A stretch of 64,000 bases of DNA. Origin: Xenopus tropicalis. Taxonomy: Eukaryota; Chordata; Amphibia; Anura; Pipidae. Of the stretch, positions 26,885-49,280 are shown one piece after another. A program made the translations under genes and the position numbers. The stretch's first letter is position 1; each line of letters begins with the position of its first letter. Where the stretch lies: positions 153,241,547 to 153,305,546 of the forward strand of contig NC_030678.2 of the NCBI RefSeq assembly GCF_000004195.4, written 5' to 3'. The notes below the pieces were generated by a model, which searched no databases, was not told the origin of the DNA, and saw nothing but the letters and a program-made list of their open reading frames with translations.

Positions 26885-28554
26885 TTAGCTTATAATGGTG
26901 TCCTTCAGAGCTTATCTGTTATCTGCTATTGTGTCATTTAGCCCTATTTTAAAGGCCCCCATAGCTACACAGCATCTTGTTTATCTACACTACAGTAGTG
27001 TTTCCGGATTTGGTTCAGGATTCAGCCTTTTTCAGCAGGATTTGGCCACATCCATGGTCTGGCTGAACTGAATACGGCATGGAAGTTGAAAAATTTTCAC
27101 CGCAGGTTATTTCAACCCTTTGGTAACTTGATTTGCATATGCAAAATAGGATTCGAATTCAGTTCAGTATTCAGTATAAAACACTTATTTTATGTTACTG
27201 TTCCTTTAATTCTAAAGTCATATCATTTGGGAGAAAAATGAGAAAAAAATTACATGCAATAACTTTTTTTTATTTCTGGACTGAATTATTTCAGTAGTTT
27301 TTCTTTCTTTATGACACTGCCTCCCTGCCCTTGCAGATGGTGTTTGATTTAGTACAAAAACAGATCATAAATAATGAAGATTAAAGATAAAATGAAGACT
27401 ATAGGGCCCAACCTTGAAGCAGAACTGCTGTGGAATGCACAACATAGAAAGTCACGCTAACTTGATAAGGAATTTAGAAAAAGGGGAAAATCTCAGCAAC
27501 ATTCCAACATGCTTTTGAGTAAAGCTATTTGATTTCAAAACTGCATAAATGATCTTGGAGGATGGCTGCAATTTAAAATCTTAGTCACAGAGTGTGTAAA
27601 GGTGGCCATACATGGGCCTAAAAGCTATCAACTAGACCCCTGCAGACACAGTCGTCAGCTTATTGGTCCATGTATTTCCAGATATCAATAGTGCAGGTTA
27701 GAAAATCCTGTTGGATGAAGACAGCCCCCATTATGATCTGTTGGCCTGGAGGTCATACAATTGGCTCATCCCAATTTGGCCCAGCATGTTAATGGCCAAA
27801 TAGGTTAAAGATTGGAATAAAGAGTCTAGAGGGGAGGATATACTTTCAAACTCTTAGTGGGGCCTAAAGAAATCACCCACTATTTACACCACCATAAACA
27901 TCTCTGGTCTGTCAGGGGTCAGTCATGTCAAACTTACAGCTCTTCAGCATAGAAAGCTATAACTGCCAAGGCAAGTGACCAGACCCATCAAAAGCTTGCA
28001 GCCAACAAGTCTGACATTGTTAGGGTTAGTGGATTGTTAGTGCACCTAGCCGAGAATATCTTAGCATTGCATACAAATTATTCTTTAGGGATTGTCAGGC
28101 CTCTAGGAATGATATCCACCATAACCAAGCTGAGACATAACAGTTTCATGACATTTATAAAAAAAAAAGAGAATGGCACCAGCCCTTATATAACAGCACT
28201 ATACAGCCAAAGCGGGGAAAGTATGAAATATTGCTAGAAAAGAACATGTAGTGCTCAGATATACTGGCCCCAGGTGGTACTTCTACCACGCACATGCATC
28301 TTGTAGCACAGCAGCTGTCTCCCAAGAGGTTGACTCCTAATTTTTTCTTCACTGTTTATTTAAAAATGTAGCACAGACATAATATTTGCGTAAGAAGACT
28401 AGAGAGGTTTATTATATGGAAAAGCCTCTCAGCGGATGTGGAGGGGAACATTTATAAAAAAAAATCATCTACATGGGAGAGATGCAAGGAATAAAGAGGA
28501 AGGCAAACTGGTCACCCCCCCCCCCCCACCAAAAGCACAAATAAAATATATATA

Positions 28555-28881
28555 CAGGTATAGGACCCGTTATCCAGAATGCTTGGGACCAAGGGTATTC
28601 CGGATAAGGGGTCTTTCCATAATTTGGATCACCATACCTTAAGTCTACTAAAAAATCAATAAAACATTAATTAAACCCAATAGGATTGTTTTGCATCCTA
28701 TAGGGATTATTTATATTTTAGTTGGGATCAATTACAAGATACTGTTTTATTATTACAGAGAAAAAGGAAATCAGTTTTAAAATTCTGTATTATTTGATTA
28801 AATGGAGTCTATGGGAGACAAGCTTTCCATAATTCAGAGCTTTCTGGATAATGGGTTTCCGGATAAGGGATCCCTTGCCTG
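28555..28881. mobile_element. TA-flanked MITE (CAGGTATAGGACCC ends), copy A
   Basis: Starts CAGGTATAGGACCCGTTATC and ends GGGATCCCTTGCCTG, with TA on each side. TA duplication plus a CAG terminus suggests a Tc1/mariner superfamily, pogo/Tigger-like origin. Other copies: 33208-33481, 41184-41434, 62950-63260. Confidence 0.82.
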
Positions 28882-28904
28882 TATTACCTAATTTGACACA
28901 GACC

Positions 28905-30165
28905 TCTTGCATAATAACGCAATGCATAATCCTTTATTATGGGGAAGTGGATATATGGAGTGCTATCCTGGCAAAATAATGGCACAGTTTGGATAAACAG
29001 TGACATGCACGGTGTGCTCCAAGGACATTAAAGTAATCTTACCAGCTGGGATACAGAATTTGCAGGTAAGTAACCAAACTGTGTCCAATCTTGTGCAAAA
29101 TTCAGTAATATGCTAAGCCTACAGCCATATGCTGTTGCCCTAAAATAAATGCTCCAGGATTCTATGGACTGTATCAGGAAAGCCTACTATTGCTTCCTAC
29201 ATATCACCCATTGCTAGAACAAAATGGATTGCTGTGCTCTGGGTTTGATGACCCATAAATATGGATGATGCACTACTTACAAATCACAAACTGAACTGTC
29301 ATTCTGTTATCTAACTGTATCATACTTACTATATACTAGGCTGGGTCTAGTTTTGAAAAATGAAAATTAGCAAACAAAATATAATGCAAGGGTTAAAGAA
29401 AATGGCAAAAAGATCCAAAAAACTCCCAAATAGCACAAATTAAATATATATTTTAACTAGTAGAATAATTCACATAATTGGATTGGGTGTAACAACTAGA
29501 AACTCAACAGGGTTTCCTAGGTCCCAACAATCTGAACTGGCCCCTATGCATAATAACACAATGCACAATCCGTTATTATGTGGACATGGATACATGGCAA
29601 AATATTGGAGCAGTTTGGCAAGCTGTGTGCTTTAGGGTCATTTTACCAGCTGTGAAAAAGAATTTGCAGGGATTTACCAAACTACAGGTATGTCCAATCT
29701 TGTGCAAAATTCAGTGAGATGCTAATGTAATAAAAGGACTAAGTTTGCTCAGAAGCAGTAACCTATAACAGCCAATCAACAGGTAGCATTTGCTGTCACT
29801 TGTTTGAAAGCCAACATTTTATTGGTTCCTATGGGTTACTGCTCCTGGGCAAACTTAGGGCCTTTTACTGCATATGGGGGAAAGACTGCAACCATAAGCT
29901 GGCACTAAACCCCGTGGCCCTAAGATAAAGGAAGTTCTCCAGGTTGCCATGGCTTGTATCATACATAGGGAAGCCTATTATTGCTTTCTTCATATCACCC
30001 AGTACTATAATAAAATAAAATGGATTACTGTGCTCTGGTTTTGATGACCTAGAAATGAGGGATGATGCCCTACTTACAAATCACAAATTGAACTGCCATT
30101 TTGTTACCTAAGTTTGGGTCTTATTATACACTAGGCTGTGGTTTATTCAAGAAAAGTGAGACTTA
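28905..30165. repeat. Diverged tandem duplication within an intron
   Basis: Unit 1 (about 28905-29365) and unit 2 (about 29545-30165) share long blocks: TAATAACRCAATGCAYAATC, TCCAATCTTGTGCAAAATTC, and near the end GATGATGC-CTACTTACAAATC and TATACTAGGCTG. Offset is 639 bp at the start and 795 bp at the end, because unit 2 carries an inserted inverted-repeat element at about 29730-29870 (AAGTTTGCTCAGAAGCAGTA and its relative in reverse). Confidence 0.85.
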
Positions 30166-30273
30166 GGAAATGGAAAAAAATGACTGTTTCTTAGTGTCAA
30201 CGTGTTGAATGTGCATTTATATATTGGACATTTTGTCTATTGTGTGAAAGAAGCTGAGAAGCTTTGGAATTTA

Positions 30274-30645
<372 letters not shown>

Positions 30646-30895
30646 TCAACACAAATCAATAAAACTCTTGTAGCAAACAATGTTAGGTTCGCAGGGTACT
30701 TCAGCATTAAGTAACAAATGGCTGTAGGGCTCTTGTATTTTCATGTACAGGTTCAGAGATCTCCCTTTTGAATACAGGGAAATCAGTTCATGTTTATGAA
30801 CATAAATTCAAATTAGATTCTAAACAGTGTTTCTAATCCATTTATTATCACATGCACAAACAGCAACTGCCAATATGCTTACTGTGGCCTCCTTA

Positions 30896-31209
30896 AGCTG
30901 GCCATACACGCACCGATAATATCGTACGAAACCTCGTTTCGTATGATATTCGGTGCGTGTATGGCAAGTCGACGAGTCGACCGATATTGCAGGAACCTGC
31001 TGATATCGGTCAACTCGCCGATCGGGCCAGTTAAAAGATTTTGATCGGGCGCTATAGAAGGCGCCTGACCAAAATCTGCCTTCAGCGCTGAATCGGCAGA
31101 AGGAAGTAGAAATCCTATTGTTTCTACCTCCTTATCTGCCTGTTTTAGCCCTGAAGGTTAGTGGCGGATCTGACAATCTTTCGTCAGATCGCCCCGTGTG
31201 TGGCCACCT
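30896..31209. mobile_element. Harbinger-like MITE made of serial stem-loops
   Basis: Ends AGCTGGCCATACACG and CGTGTGTGGCCACCT, flanked by TTA (30893-30895, 31210-31212). Inside, five stem-loops follow one another: around CACCGATAATATCGTACGAA, GACCGATATTGCAGG, GGGCGC-GCGCC, TCGGCAGAAGGAAGTAGAAA and GATCTGACAATCTTTCGTCA. Confidence 0.85.
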
Positions 31210-31415
31210 TTAGGCCTTAGCATTAAATAATGACAACAAGGGCTGCTAATGCTCCTGCAGTCTATGAATAATGCCTCAACCAGCTCCCACACTTAAAATC
31301 TCTACCCCAGTGTTTTATTGGCGACTGAAAGGAAATATTACATATAGGGTGTACCCATGCACACTTATTGTACTTTTTATATTATTATGCTATGTAGATA
31401 CGTATTAATGAGGGA

Positions 31416-31917
31416 TTAAAGGAAAACTATACTACCAGAATGAATACTTGACCAACAGATAGTTTATATTATGTTGAGTAATATGTTACAGCATCTCGCT
31501 AAACTGTAATATATATATATATATATATAAGCAAATATTTCCCTTTTACGTCCTTTCCCTTCATCCACCATTTAGTGATGGGCTGTGTGCTCCCTCAGAG
31601 ATCAGCTGACAGGAAATAATGCAGCTCTAACTGTAACAGGAAGTAGTGTGGAATCAAAAGACATTAATTGGCTGATGGGGCCTAACATGTATGGGTGCCT
31701 TGGCTTGTTTTTGTGCACTGTGAATCCTATGAGCCCAGGGGGTGGCCCTAAATCCTTAAAATGGCCATTTTCTATTTAGGATTACCCAATGGCACATACT
31801 ACCAAAAAAGTATATTTTTATGAAAATGGTTTATTTAGATGAAGCAGTGTTTTACATATGAGCTTGCAATATATTTTTAAAGAGACCTACAGTTTGGGGG
31901 GTATAGTTTTCCTTTAA
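31416..31917. mobile_element. T2-type MITE
   Basis: Ends TTAAAGGAAAACTATAC and GTATAGTTTTCCTTTAA, with TTAA at both edges. The left end of the same subfamily recurs alone at 54521. Confidence 0.88.
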
Positions 31918-32355
31918 ATGCTTTAATAATAAACCATATACATCCCCTTTTCTTTGCCTTGGAAGACTAGAATGGTAAGAAATTTAACAGAATAGCACAG
32001 ACTTTCATTGGGGTTTATACTTTGATTATGTCTGTGTATGAAAAGAAATCTTTGCACTGGCAAGACTGTATTTTTTATTGTTTTTAAACAAAACTGTTTA
32101 TGATCTTGCTCAGTCCTCAGTGTGCATTTAGATTACTGTATCTTTTAAAATGGAAAAGGGCACACAAAGTGGCTACACGGGGGTAACTGGATGCTGGATT
32201 TGCTACAGAGAGAATATAAGATGGCTGCTTATACAACAGAAGAATGATCAGGGAGACGCTGCTAAAGAATCCATGTCTGTGCATGTCTGTACTCATGCAG
32301 CGTTTATAATCTGTCACCTGTATGTTATGGCTAATAGAAGTCTAAATACCAATCA

Positions 32356-35963
<3,608 letters not shown>

Positions 35964-36307
35964 CTATTTAATGCCCCCTAAAATCCAAACCTTGGGGGAA
36001 GTGGATGTGTTTAATAGATACACATTGTGGCTGCACATCAAGAAAACCTGCCATACTGCTTGACCCAGGAGATGGAGGTACCACAGTTTGGCTTAGAACA
36101 GCAATACTAATGCCCAGGAACAGATATCACAACTCTCTAGAGGCAACAATTGGTTAGATAATGCAAGCAGTATGATAACACATGTAAACGTGAATACATT
36201 GAGAGCAAATGTTCTAAGCATAATACCCAATGCTCGTATATTTGACTGCCGAGAGAACATATGGAAAGATAAACCCACTGTAAAAATAGAAATTATATTC
36301 TCTAGAT

Positions 36308-36788
<481 letters not shown>

Positions 36789-36919
36789 CTATATAATAGA
36801 AAAAAAAATAAGAAACCAAATTCAGGATATCTTAAAGAGGCTCAATTCTGCCCTATATAAGGGTTCTATGGGAGCAGTGGGTCCAATTGAACACAGTAAA
36901 ATTGCATGGCCCTCTGATC

Positions 36920-37025
36920 CTATTGTTACTCTGTATGCCCTTGTTTGTTAAACTTTTTAAGATCCCTGTTTGTTTAAATTTATTGTGAAGTGCTGCGTAA
37001 TTTACTGGTGCTATATAAATAAATG
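36920..37025 (+). repeat. Retroposon-like 3' tail
   Basis: Ends GGTGCTATATAAATAAATGA, resembling tails at 10985-11085 and 48660-48850. It lies in the intron between exons 13 and 12, which otherwise shows nothing. Confidence 0.5.
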
Positions 37026-37300
37026 ACGATAAAAAGTGCCAAGTTATACACACATGTGCATGCTTAATTTACAGCCTCACTCATTTCTTGTACAGACAAA
37101 TTGCTAGGATTATCATAAAAGAAGATGAGTAAATAAGCTATAATATGAAGAGGATGATAAATGAAAGTAGCTACAATAGCATTCCATCTCAGGGACATCA
37201 CACACTATATGCCCCATTGGTGTTTACAGTAGTGCTAGAATTCCCCTTCAGGCAATAACATGATGGTTTTTCCCTGAGCAATTTCGACACACTGATTTCA

Positions 37301-38753
<1,453 letters not shown>

Positions 38754-38934
38754 CTAGTAGGACGGAAAGCGGAAATATTTATTTCAAATGCTTTTTTACA
38801 AACCGTATATGAAACATTCAAATAGATATTAATCCACATGGTATAAGGTTCAATATTTTTTTTTAACAGCAGTTAGTTTCGTCTATATAGTAAAGGCAAA
38901 GTTCTTTTTTCCCATAAAAACAATCAACGCACCA

Positions 38935-39265
38935 GAGGTCCCCATTTAGATTAGAGGAACAGAACTTCCATTTGAAGCAGCGAAGGTGGTTTTCACGGTG
39001 AGGTTGGGGAATGCCCTTCCTAGTGATGTTGTAATGGCAGATTCTGTTATTGCCTATAAGAGGGGCCTGGATGAGTTCTTGGACAAGCATAGTATCCAAG
39101 GCTATTGTGATACTAATATCTACAGTTAGTATTAATGTTTGTATATATAGTTTATGTATGTGAGTGGATAGATAGGTCAGTATAGGTTTGTGTGTGCTGG
39201 GTTTACTTGGAAGGGTTGAACTTGATGGACTCTGGCCTTTTTTCAACACTATGTAACTATAGCAA
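38935..39265 (+). mobile_element. 3' end of a non-LTR retrotransposon (CR1/L2-like)
   Basis: The plus strand reads like the C-terminal tail of a LINE reverse transcriptase: NFHLKQRRW, then after a one-base frameshift VRLGNALPSDVVMADSV and KRGLDEFLDKHS. It ends with TTGAACTTGATGGACTCTGG, CTTTTTTCAACACTATGTAA and a CTATG tail. It is a truncated, broken copy with no endonuclease or catalytic RT region. Confidence 0.75.
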
Positions 39266-39814
39266 TCAGATTAAAAAAAGGCTAGTTGTGTCCAGTTGTG
39301 AACAATTGTGCGTACTTTCCTGCAGAGCATAAAGGACATGTATGTAACCATACAAGGGGCTTTGCACAGTACCCATATATAATAAATATGCCCCATATTT
39401 CACCCCTTCAAATCAGTATTCAAATACAATTAACTCTAATTAAAGCTGCGTCTACTTTAAACTGAGGCAGGTTAGGGTTTCTTTTGTGCTTAGTAACCCA
39501 TGCAGCTGCTCTATATGCAAGAAAAATTCAGTATACTATTGAGAGAAGCGGCTTCTGCATTCTGGGAACAAGTGATAGTGTGGGCTGACCAGAAACACAC
39601 AGTACCTGCAGGTTCAGGCAAAACAGATCTTAAGCAGGTCATAGAGCGAACCCCTCCCTGTAATGTTAGCATGCCCCTAATACCATCCCAGGCATCTGAT
39701 GTCCACTTATTTTTTACTCAGACCTGCCTGGCAGATGCGGTCCCCAATCCAACAGCAAAATCAAACCTGCCCCGAATGACATCTGCCCAATTTTAGGCCA
39801 GATATTGGTTGGGT

Positions 39815-39917
39815 AGGCCCGTCGGGAGGCCCCACACATGGGAAGATAAGCTGCCGAATCGGTCTGAAAGACCCGAATCGGCAGCTGAAATCAGCCTGTG
39901 TATGGGCACCTTTAGAA
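39815..39917. mobile_element. MITE end with GGCACCTTTA terminus
   Basis: Right part of a GGTGGCCATACACG-type element: a CCGAATCGG stem-loop followed by GTGTATGGGCACCTTTA. No left terminus was found. Confidence 0.5.
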
Positions 39918-39931
39918 GACAAGCAAATTTA

Positions 39932-40051
<120 letters not shown>

Positions 40052-40119
40052 CTAAAAAAAAAAAAAAGGAAAACATGAAGTAGCCGTTACACTCCTGTAG
40101 AACAATGTGTAAGGTGTCA

Positions 40120-40242
<123 letters not shown>

Positions 40243-40388
40243 CTAGAAGAGAAACATATATAAATTTAGGGATATCCCTCAAACTATGGTCAATTTTATA
40301 ATGAGCCAATTAACCTGCCTCTATGTTGGAACCTGGACACAGGGAGAACATACAAAACTGAAATTAAAGCCAGAAATGAAAATGCTAC

Positions 40389-41084
40389 TTAAAGGGATTA
40401 TGTCATGATTTTATGATGTAGTTTTTATTACTAAATGACACTGTGCACATTGCAAATACTTCACTCTACCATTTAAAATTGTATTGTTAATACATATATA
40501 TTTTTTTAAATGTAATATTGGTGTGTAGGCAGCCATTTCAGGTTAATGTGTCCGATCTTGTGCTTTTAGAAGGAGCCAGTACTGCACAACAGAACTGCTT
40601 ACAGATAAGCTATTGTTTGTCCTACTCAATGTAACTGGAGGAGTCATGTCAGGACTTGGGAGTTTTACTATTGACTGCTATTCTTATATATATATCAATA
40701 GGTGGGGCATGGGAGCCTTTTTAGCCATGCAGATGTCAGGGAGCTGTTATCTTGTTACCTTCCCATTGTTCTGCTGATTGGCTGCTGGGGGAAAAAGGGA
40801 GGGTGATATCACTTCAACTTGCAGCACAGCAGTAAAGAAATACTAAGTAAATACTAAGAAATACTAAGTAAATAATACGTTTTTTAGAGCACCGGTGTAT
40901 GAGAATGGGGTATGAGACATGATGAGCAGTCACATGTCTGGTGCACTTGGGAACATAAGAACCATGTCTAGCCCTGTGTCAAATTTTATTAATTTATTAT
41001 TTAAAAAAAAAAAAAAATTACTTCAATTAAGGATTCTGCTGAAGAATCACTATTAAATGATACATTTTGTATCAATCCCTTCAA
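40389..41084. mobile_element. T2-type MITE, degraded
   Basis: Starts TTAAAGGGATTATGTCATGA and shares GAAGGAGCCAG, CTATTGTTTGTCCTACTC and TTCCCATTGTTCTGCTGAT with 52638-53268. The right end is eroded (AATCCCTTCAA). Confidence 0.75.
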
Positions 41085-41183
41085 TTGAACCTAAACAGTG
41101 CACAAAAGTACATTTATACTGGATCCCATTTTTTTGTTACTTGAAAACAACCATGAAAAGAAGAAAAAGTTGCTAACATAGTA

Positions 41184-41434
41184 CAGGTATCGGACCCCTA
41201 ATCCGGAAACCCATTATCCAGAAAGTTCCGAATTACAGAAAGGCCATCTTACATAGACTCAATTTTAATCAAATAATTAATCCTTATTGGAGCCAAAACA
41301 ATCCTATTGGGTTTATTTCCTGTTTAAATAATAATTTATTAGCAGACATAAGGTAGGAGATGCGAATTATGGAAAGACCCCTTATCCGGAAAACCCCAGG
41401 TCCCGAACCTTCTGGAAAATGGGTCCCATATCTG
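41184..41434. mobile_element. TA-flanked MITE, copy C
   Basis: CAGGTATCGGACCC to GGGTCCCATATCTG, flanked by TA. Same family as 28555-28881. Confidence 0.8.
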
Positions 41435-41478
41435 TAGTCATAACCCCCCTCTAAAATTAACTCTCCCATATCTGTTCA

Positions 41479-41775
<297 letters not shown>

Positions 41776-41819
41776 TCAAAAAAAACAGTAACAATGCAGT
41801 GATATATCAAATGCACTTA

Positions 41820-41930
<111 letters not shown>

Positions 41931-41979
41931 CTAGCACAGGTAGAAATATATTATATTAAATGTCAATGTCCAGTCATTA

Positions 41980-46164
<4,185 letters not shown>

Positions 46165-46935
46165 TCAATGGCAGGACTACACAAATACAAAGTAGAAAAA
46201 TTAGTCACATTTAATGCCATGCCTGGGGGCTAACAAGCTCTTTTGCTTGCCAAAACATTTTAACCTCCTGTTTGTTACATTTTTGTAAGCCCCTTCTTTG
46301 ATATAAATTATAGTAAAATCCTGTGCACTAAATGAGGTGGAGGAAATAGTAACCATAAAGAAAAAGAGAAGGATGGGACCTAGATTCTGTGTTCATGTAC
46401 TGTATGATCAATTTCTTTCAGTATAGACAGAGTAGGAGCTTCTTTCTAAAGTTTGAGCCTGTTACTGGGTATCAGAATCTGTGTTGGGATGATCAAGTGG
46501 GCCACCTTACTACAGCCCACAATCTGGGTTGAAAAATGGAGCAATCCAACAAGTTCAGCCCTTTAGCACATCTCCCAGCATCACTAACCCAGGTCACATG
46601 AAAGCTAATTTCTAATTCCTGCCATGGGTTCCTTACAGTCTGCTACTATGGGTTTCTTAGCAAAGCTTGTCATATACAGTATATCTAAATGTCTGGCTTG
46701 ATGGACCAATATGCAACCCTCTTGCATCTCAGTTGGTCTGTTCATCTGTCAGTGCTTCTTGCCAGTGGGCGCATGGTACATTGCCAGATAAAAAAGTAAA
46801 GAGGAACAGTAGTTAGCATTTGGCCATTCCCAAGTATGGCCAATTGACAGATATGCCTTGGATACCCTGAAGGGTCAGCTCTATATGACCACTAAACTAA
46901 GCAATTTTTTTACACACTCTGCCCTTGCACACAAT

Positions 46936-47550
46936 AGGGCTCATTTACATCTGGCAAGCGAAGTGTGCAACTTGCTTTTTTCCCCCACAGTCAGTTGCGT
47001 GTAAACTGCTTTCAAAAAAGTTATTTGCATCAAGATGCGCTCCTTGCACTTCTGTATAGTTGAGCTCAGCTCCCCTCAGTTCATTCTGATTTCCGCTGCT
47101 GCACTTAATGACACAGGGGAACCCTAGAGCTACCATCATCTCTTTACCAGAGAGTAATTCCAGGATTCCCTCGGCACCCTTCATAAATAGGTGCAGCACA
47201 CTTGGGCCAAAAGAATTGGGCGCGAATGTAACACACAGGCAAACACTGGAAATGACGCCAGGCTGACAGAGAACATTTGACACAACTACGGCCAATTTGG
47301 CACAAAGCTCATGCGCAGTTGAATCCATTTTTGGCGAATCGGGCACAACTGCAGTAGGTGCAGGGTGATTGTGTCAATAGAGTCACCTGTTTTTGTATGA
47401 CACTGGAATTCTTGGAAAAAACATGGGGATTGTACTCAAAATTGCACTTTGCACACTGCGTCAAGGTAAAAGAATGCTTGCCTGAATTGTATAACTTACA
47501 ATTTTTCACCAATATTCAGTAGGAGCAGGTACGCTTAGTAAATGAGGTTT
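46936..47550. mobile_element. Inverted-repeat element
   Basis: Left head AGGGCTCATTTACATCTGGC and right tail CGCTTAGTAAATGAGG are inverted relatives. GCACTTTGCACAC near the right pairs with GTGTGCAACTTGC near the left. The 133-codon minus frame inside it is not a gene. Confidence 0.55.
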
Positions 47551-48077
47551 GACATGTTTTCTAAGTTTTGTTTGTTTCTTTGTATGATATATTTGTATGA
47601 ATAAGAAACCAGAAGGGTGCTGCATGCTCAAGGTACAGCCTTATCAAGTATTTATAATAAACCAACACAATAGTTCCTTGCAAAGAGCTCCATGACAAAG
47701 CCACATTATCCTTCGAGAGGCTCATTAACTATTCTATTCACTTCAGAATAAGCCCGCTCCATTGTACAGATCAGCACCCAAGCTGCACACAGGGCAGACT
47801 TTCAGTGACTGACGTAGGAATGTGGTGGGGAAATCTAAAGCTGTGGAGTCATTCTGTTCCAGAGCAATCATCATTATGTTCCTTTGATTACGCAGAATGA
47901 GAGAGCTCTGCACTAATTGTTATTCCAATAAAAATGGAACAAGTAAACACTTATGGCAAAATTGCCTTCTGGAGAGAATCATCCATCTAACTAAAAATAG
48001 CCATGTTACTGAAATTATCATTTAAGCCCCAGATAGCTAACTACTGGAAACAAGTATAAATAAAATGCTGGCACCGA

Positions 48078-48850
48078 TTAAAGGCAATGTAAACCCCAAA
48101 ATACAATTTTATCCCAAGAAACTGTGAAGCTTGCCATACACACGAGCTGCCGACTCGGCCCCTTCAAACTGCGTATGGAAACCATGAGAGGCCCTGCCTG
48201 ATTAATATCTTTGACAAGTGACAAGTATACATTTGGGACGAACTCTTCCTTTCACTCTTCCCGCCCGCAACCTAACTATGCCCCGTACGCCCCGCTTCTT
48301 CCTCCAGCAGATTATACCTGGGTACAAGAGCAAATATAGTACAATAAAGCAGAAAAGTGTAAGCACTCACAGGATTTTAATTATTTTAAAAAAAAAGGTA
48401 CTTTATTGGTATTTATTTTAATTATTAAAACTTAGCAGTAGCGGCTGCATTTCTCACCCTAGGCTTATACTCGAGTCAATAAGTTTTTCCAGTTTTCTTA
48501 GGTACCTCGGCTTATATTCGGATCGGCTTATACTCGAGTATATACGGTACATTTTATTACAAAATATGAAAAAGGAACATTAAAGACCTCAACGTTTCAG
48601 TCCCCCACAGGGACTTTTGTCAGGAGGCAGAGAAAAGACCATATATATATACCTGTAATATATTCCCACACCATGTTTCTCAACCCTTTCTCCTTGCAGA
48701 TTGTAAGCTCTTTTGGGCAGGGCTCTCTTCACCTCTTGTATCGGTTATTGATTGCTTTATATGTTACTCTGTATGTCCAATGTATGAAACCCACTTATTG
48801 TACAGCGCTGCAAAATATGTTGGAGCTTTATAAATAAAGTTTTATTAATA

Positions 48851-48881
<31 letters not shown>

Positions 48882-49280
48882 TGCTAAAAATAAAAATTGG
48901 AGGGAATTGGGGGTGTTGTGGTACCTTTTGTATAGAACCCCCCCCAAAGGTGCGAGACGAGATTCCAGGTCCACACCAAGGGTAGAACTGACCCAAAATG
49001 CAGCCCTGACTCCAGTTTGGCACTGCTGTTTGTTACTTTTTATTCTCTGCCCTAATAGTTCTGACTTTTGAAACAATCTATCACAATACAGCTGATCAGA
49101 CCATGAGAGACTGACTTTTGCTATACAGTTTCAAATGCAGAAGCAGCAGTGCAGATTACGTAGTTACATTTGCAAATAACATTAAACCCACTGAAAACAG
49201 TTAATGAATGTATATTTGAAGCTGCTCAAAATAACATTTTCTTTCAACAGAAAAAAAAGTTGGGTTTACATTCCCTTTAA
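48078..49280. mobile_element. T2-type element enlarged by nested insertions
   Basis: Ends TTAAAGGCAATGTAAACCC and GGGTTTACATTCCCTTTAA, with TTAA at both edges. Inside are a CTCGAG-family end (48459-48550) and a retroposon-like tail (48660-48850) running into an AT tract. Confidence 0.75.
48660..48850 (+). repeat. Retroposon-like 3' tail
   Basis: GATTGTAAGCTCTTTTGGGC ... GTACAGCGCTGC ... TTTATAAATAAAG, an abundant Xenopus-type repeat ending in an AATAAA-like motif and an AT tract. Confidence 0.6.

Noticed and set aside
46945..47346. 133-codon minus-strand frame
   Set aside because: It lies inside an inverted-repeat element and shows no family resemblance, splice context or codon bias like the fry exons.
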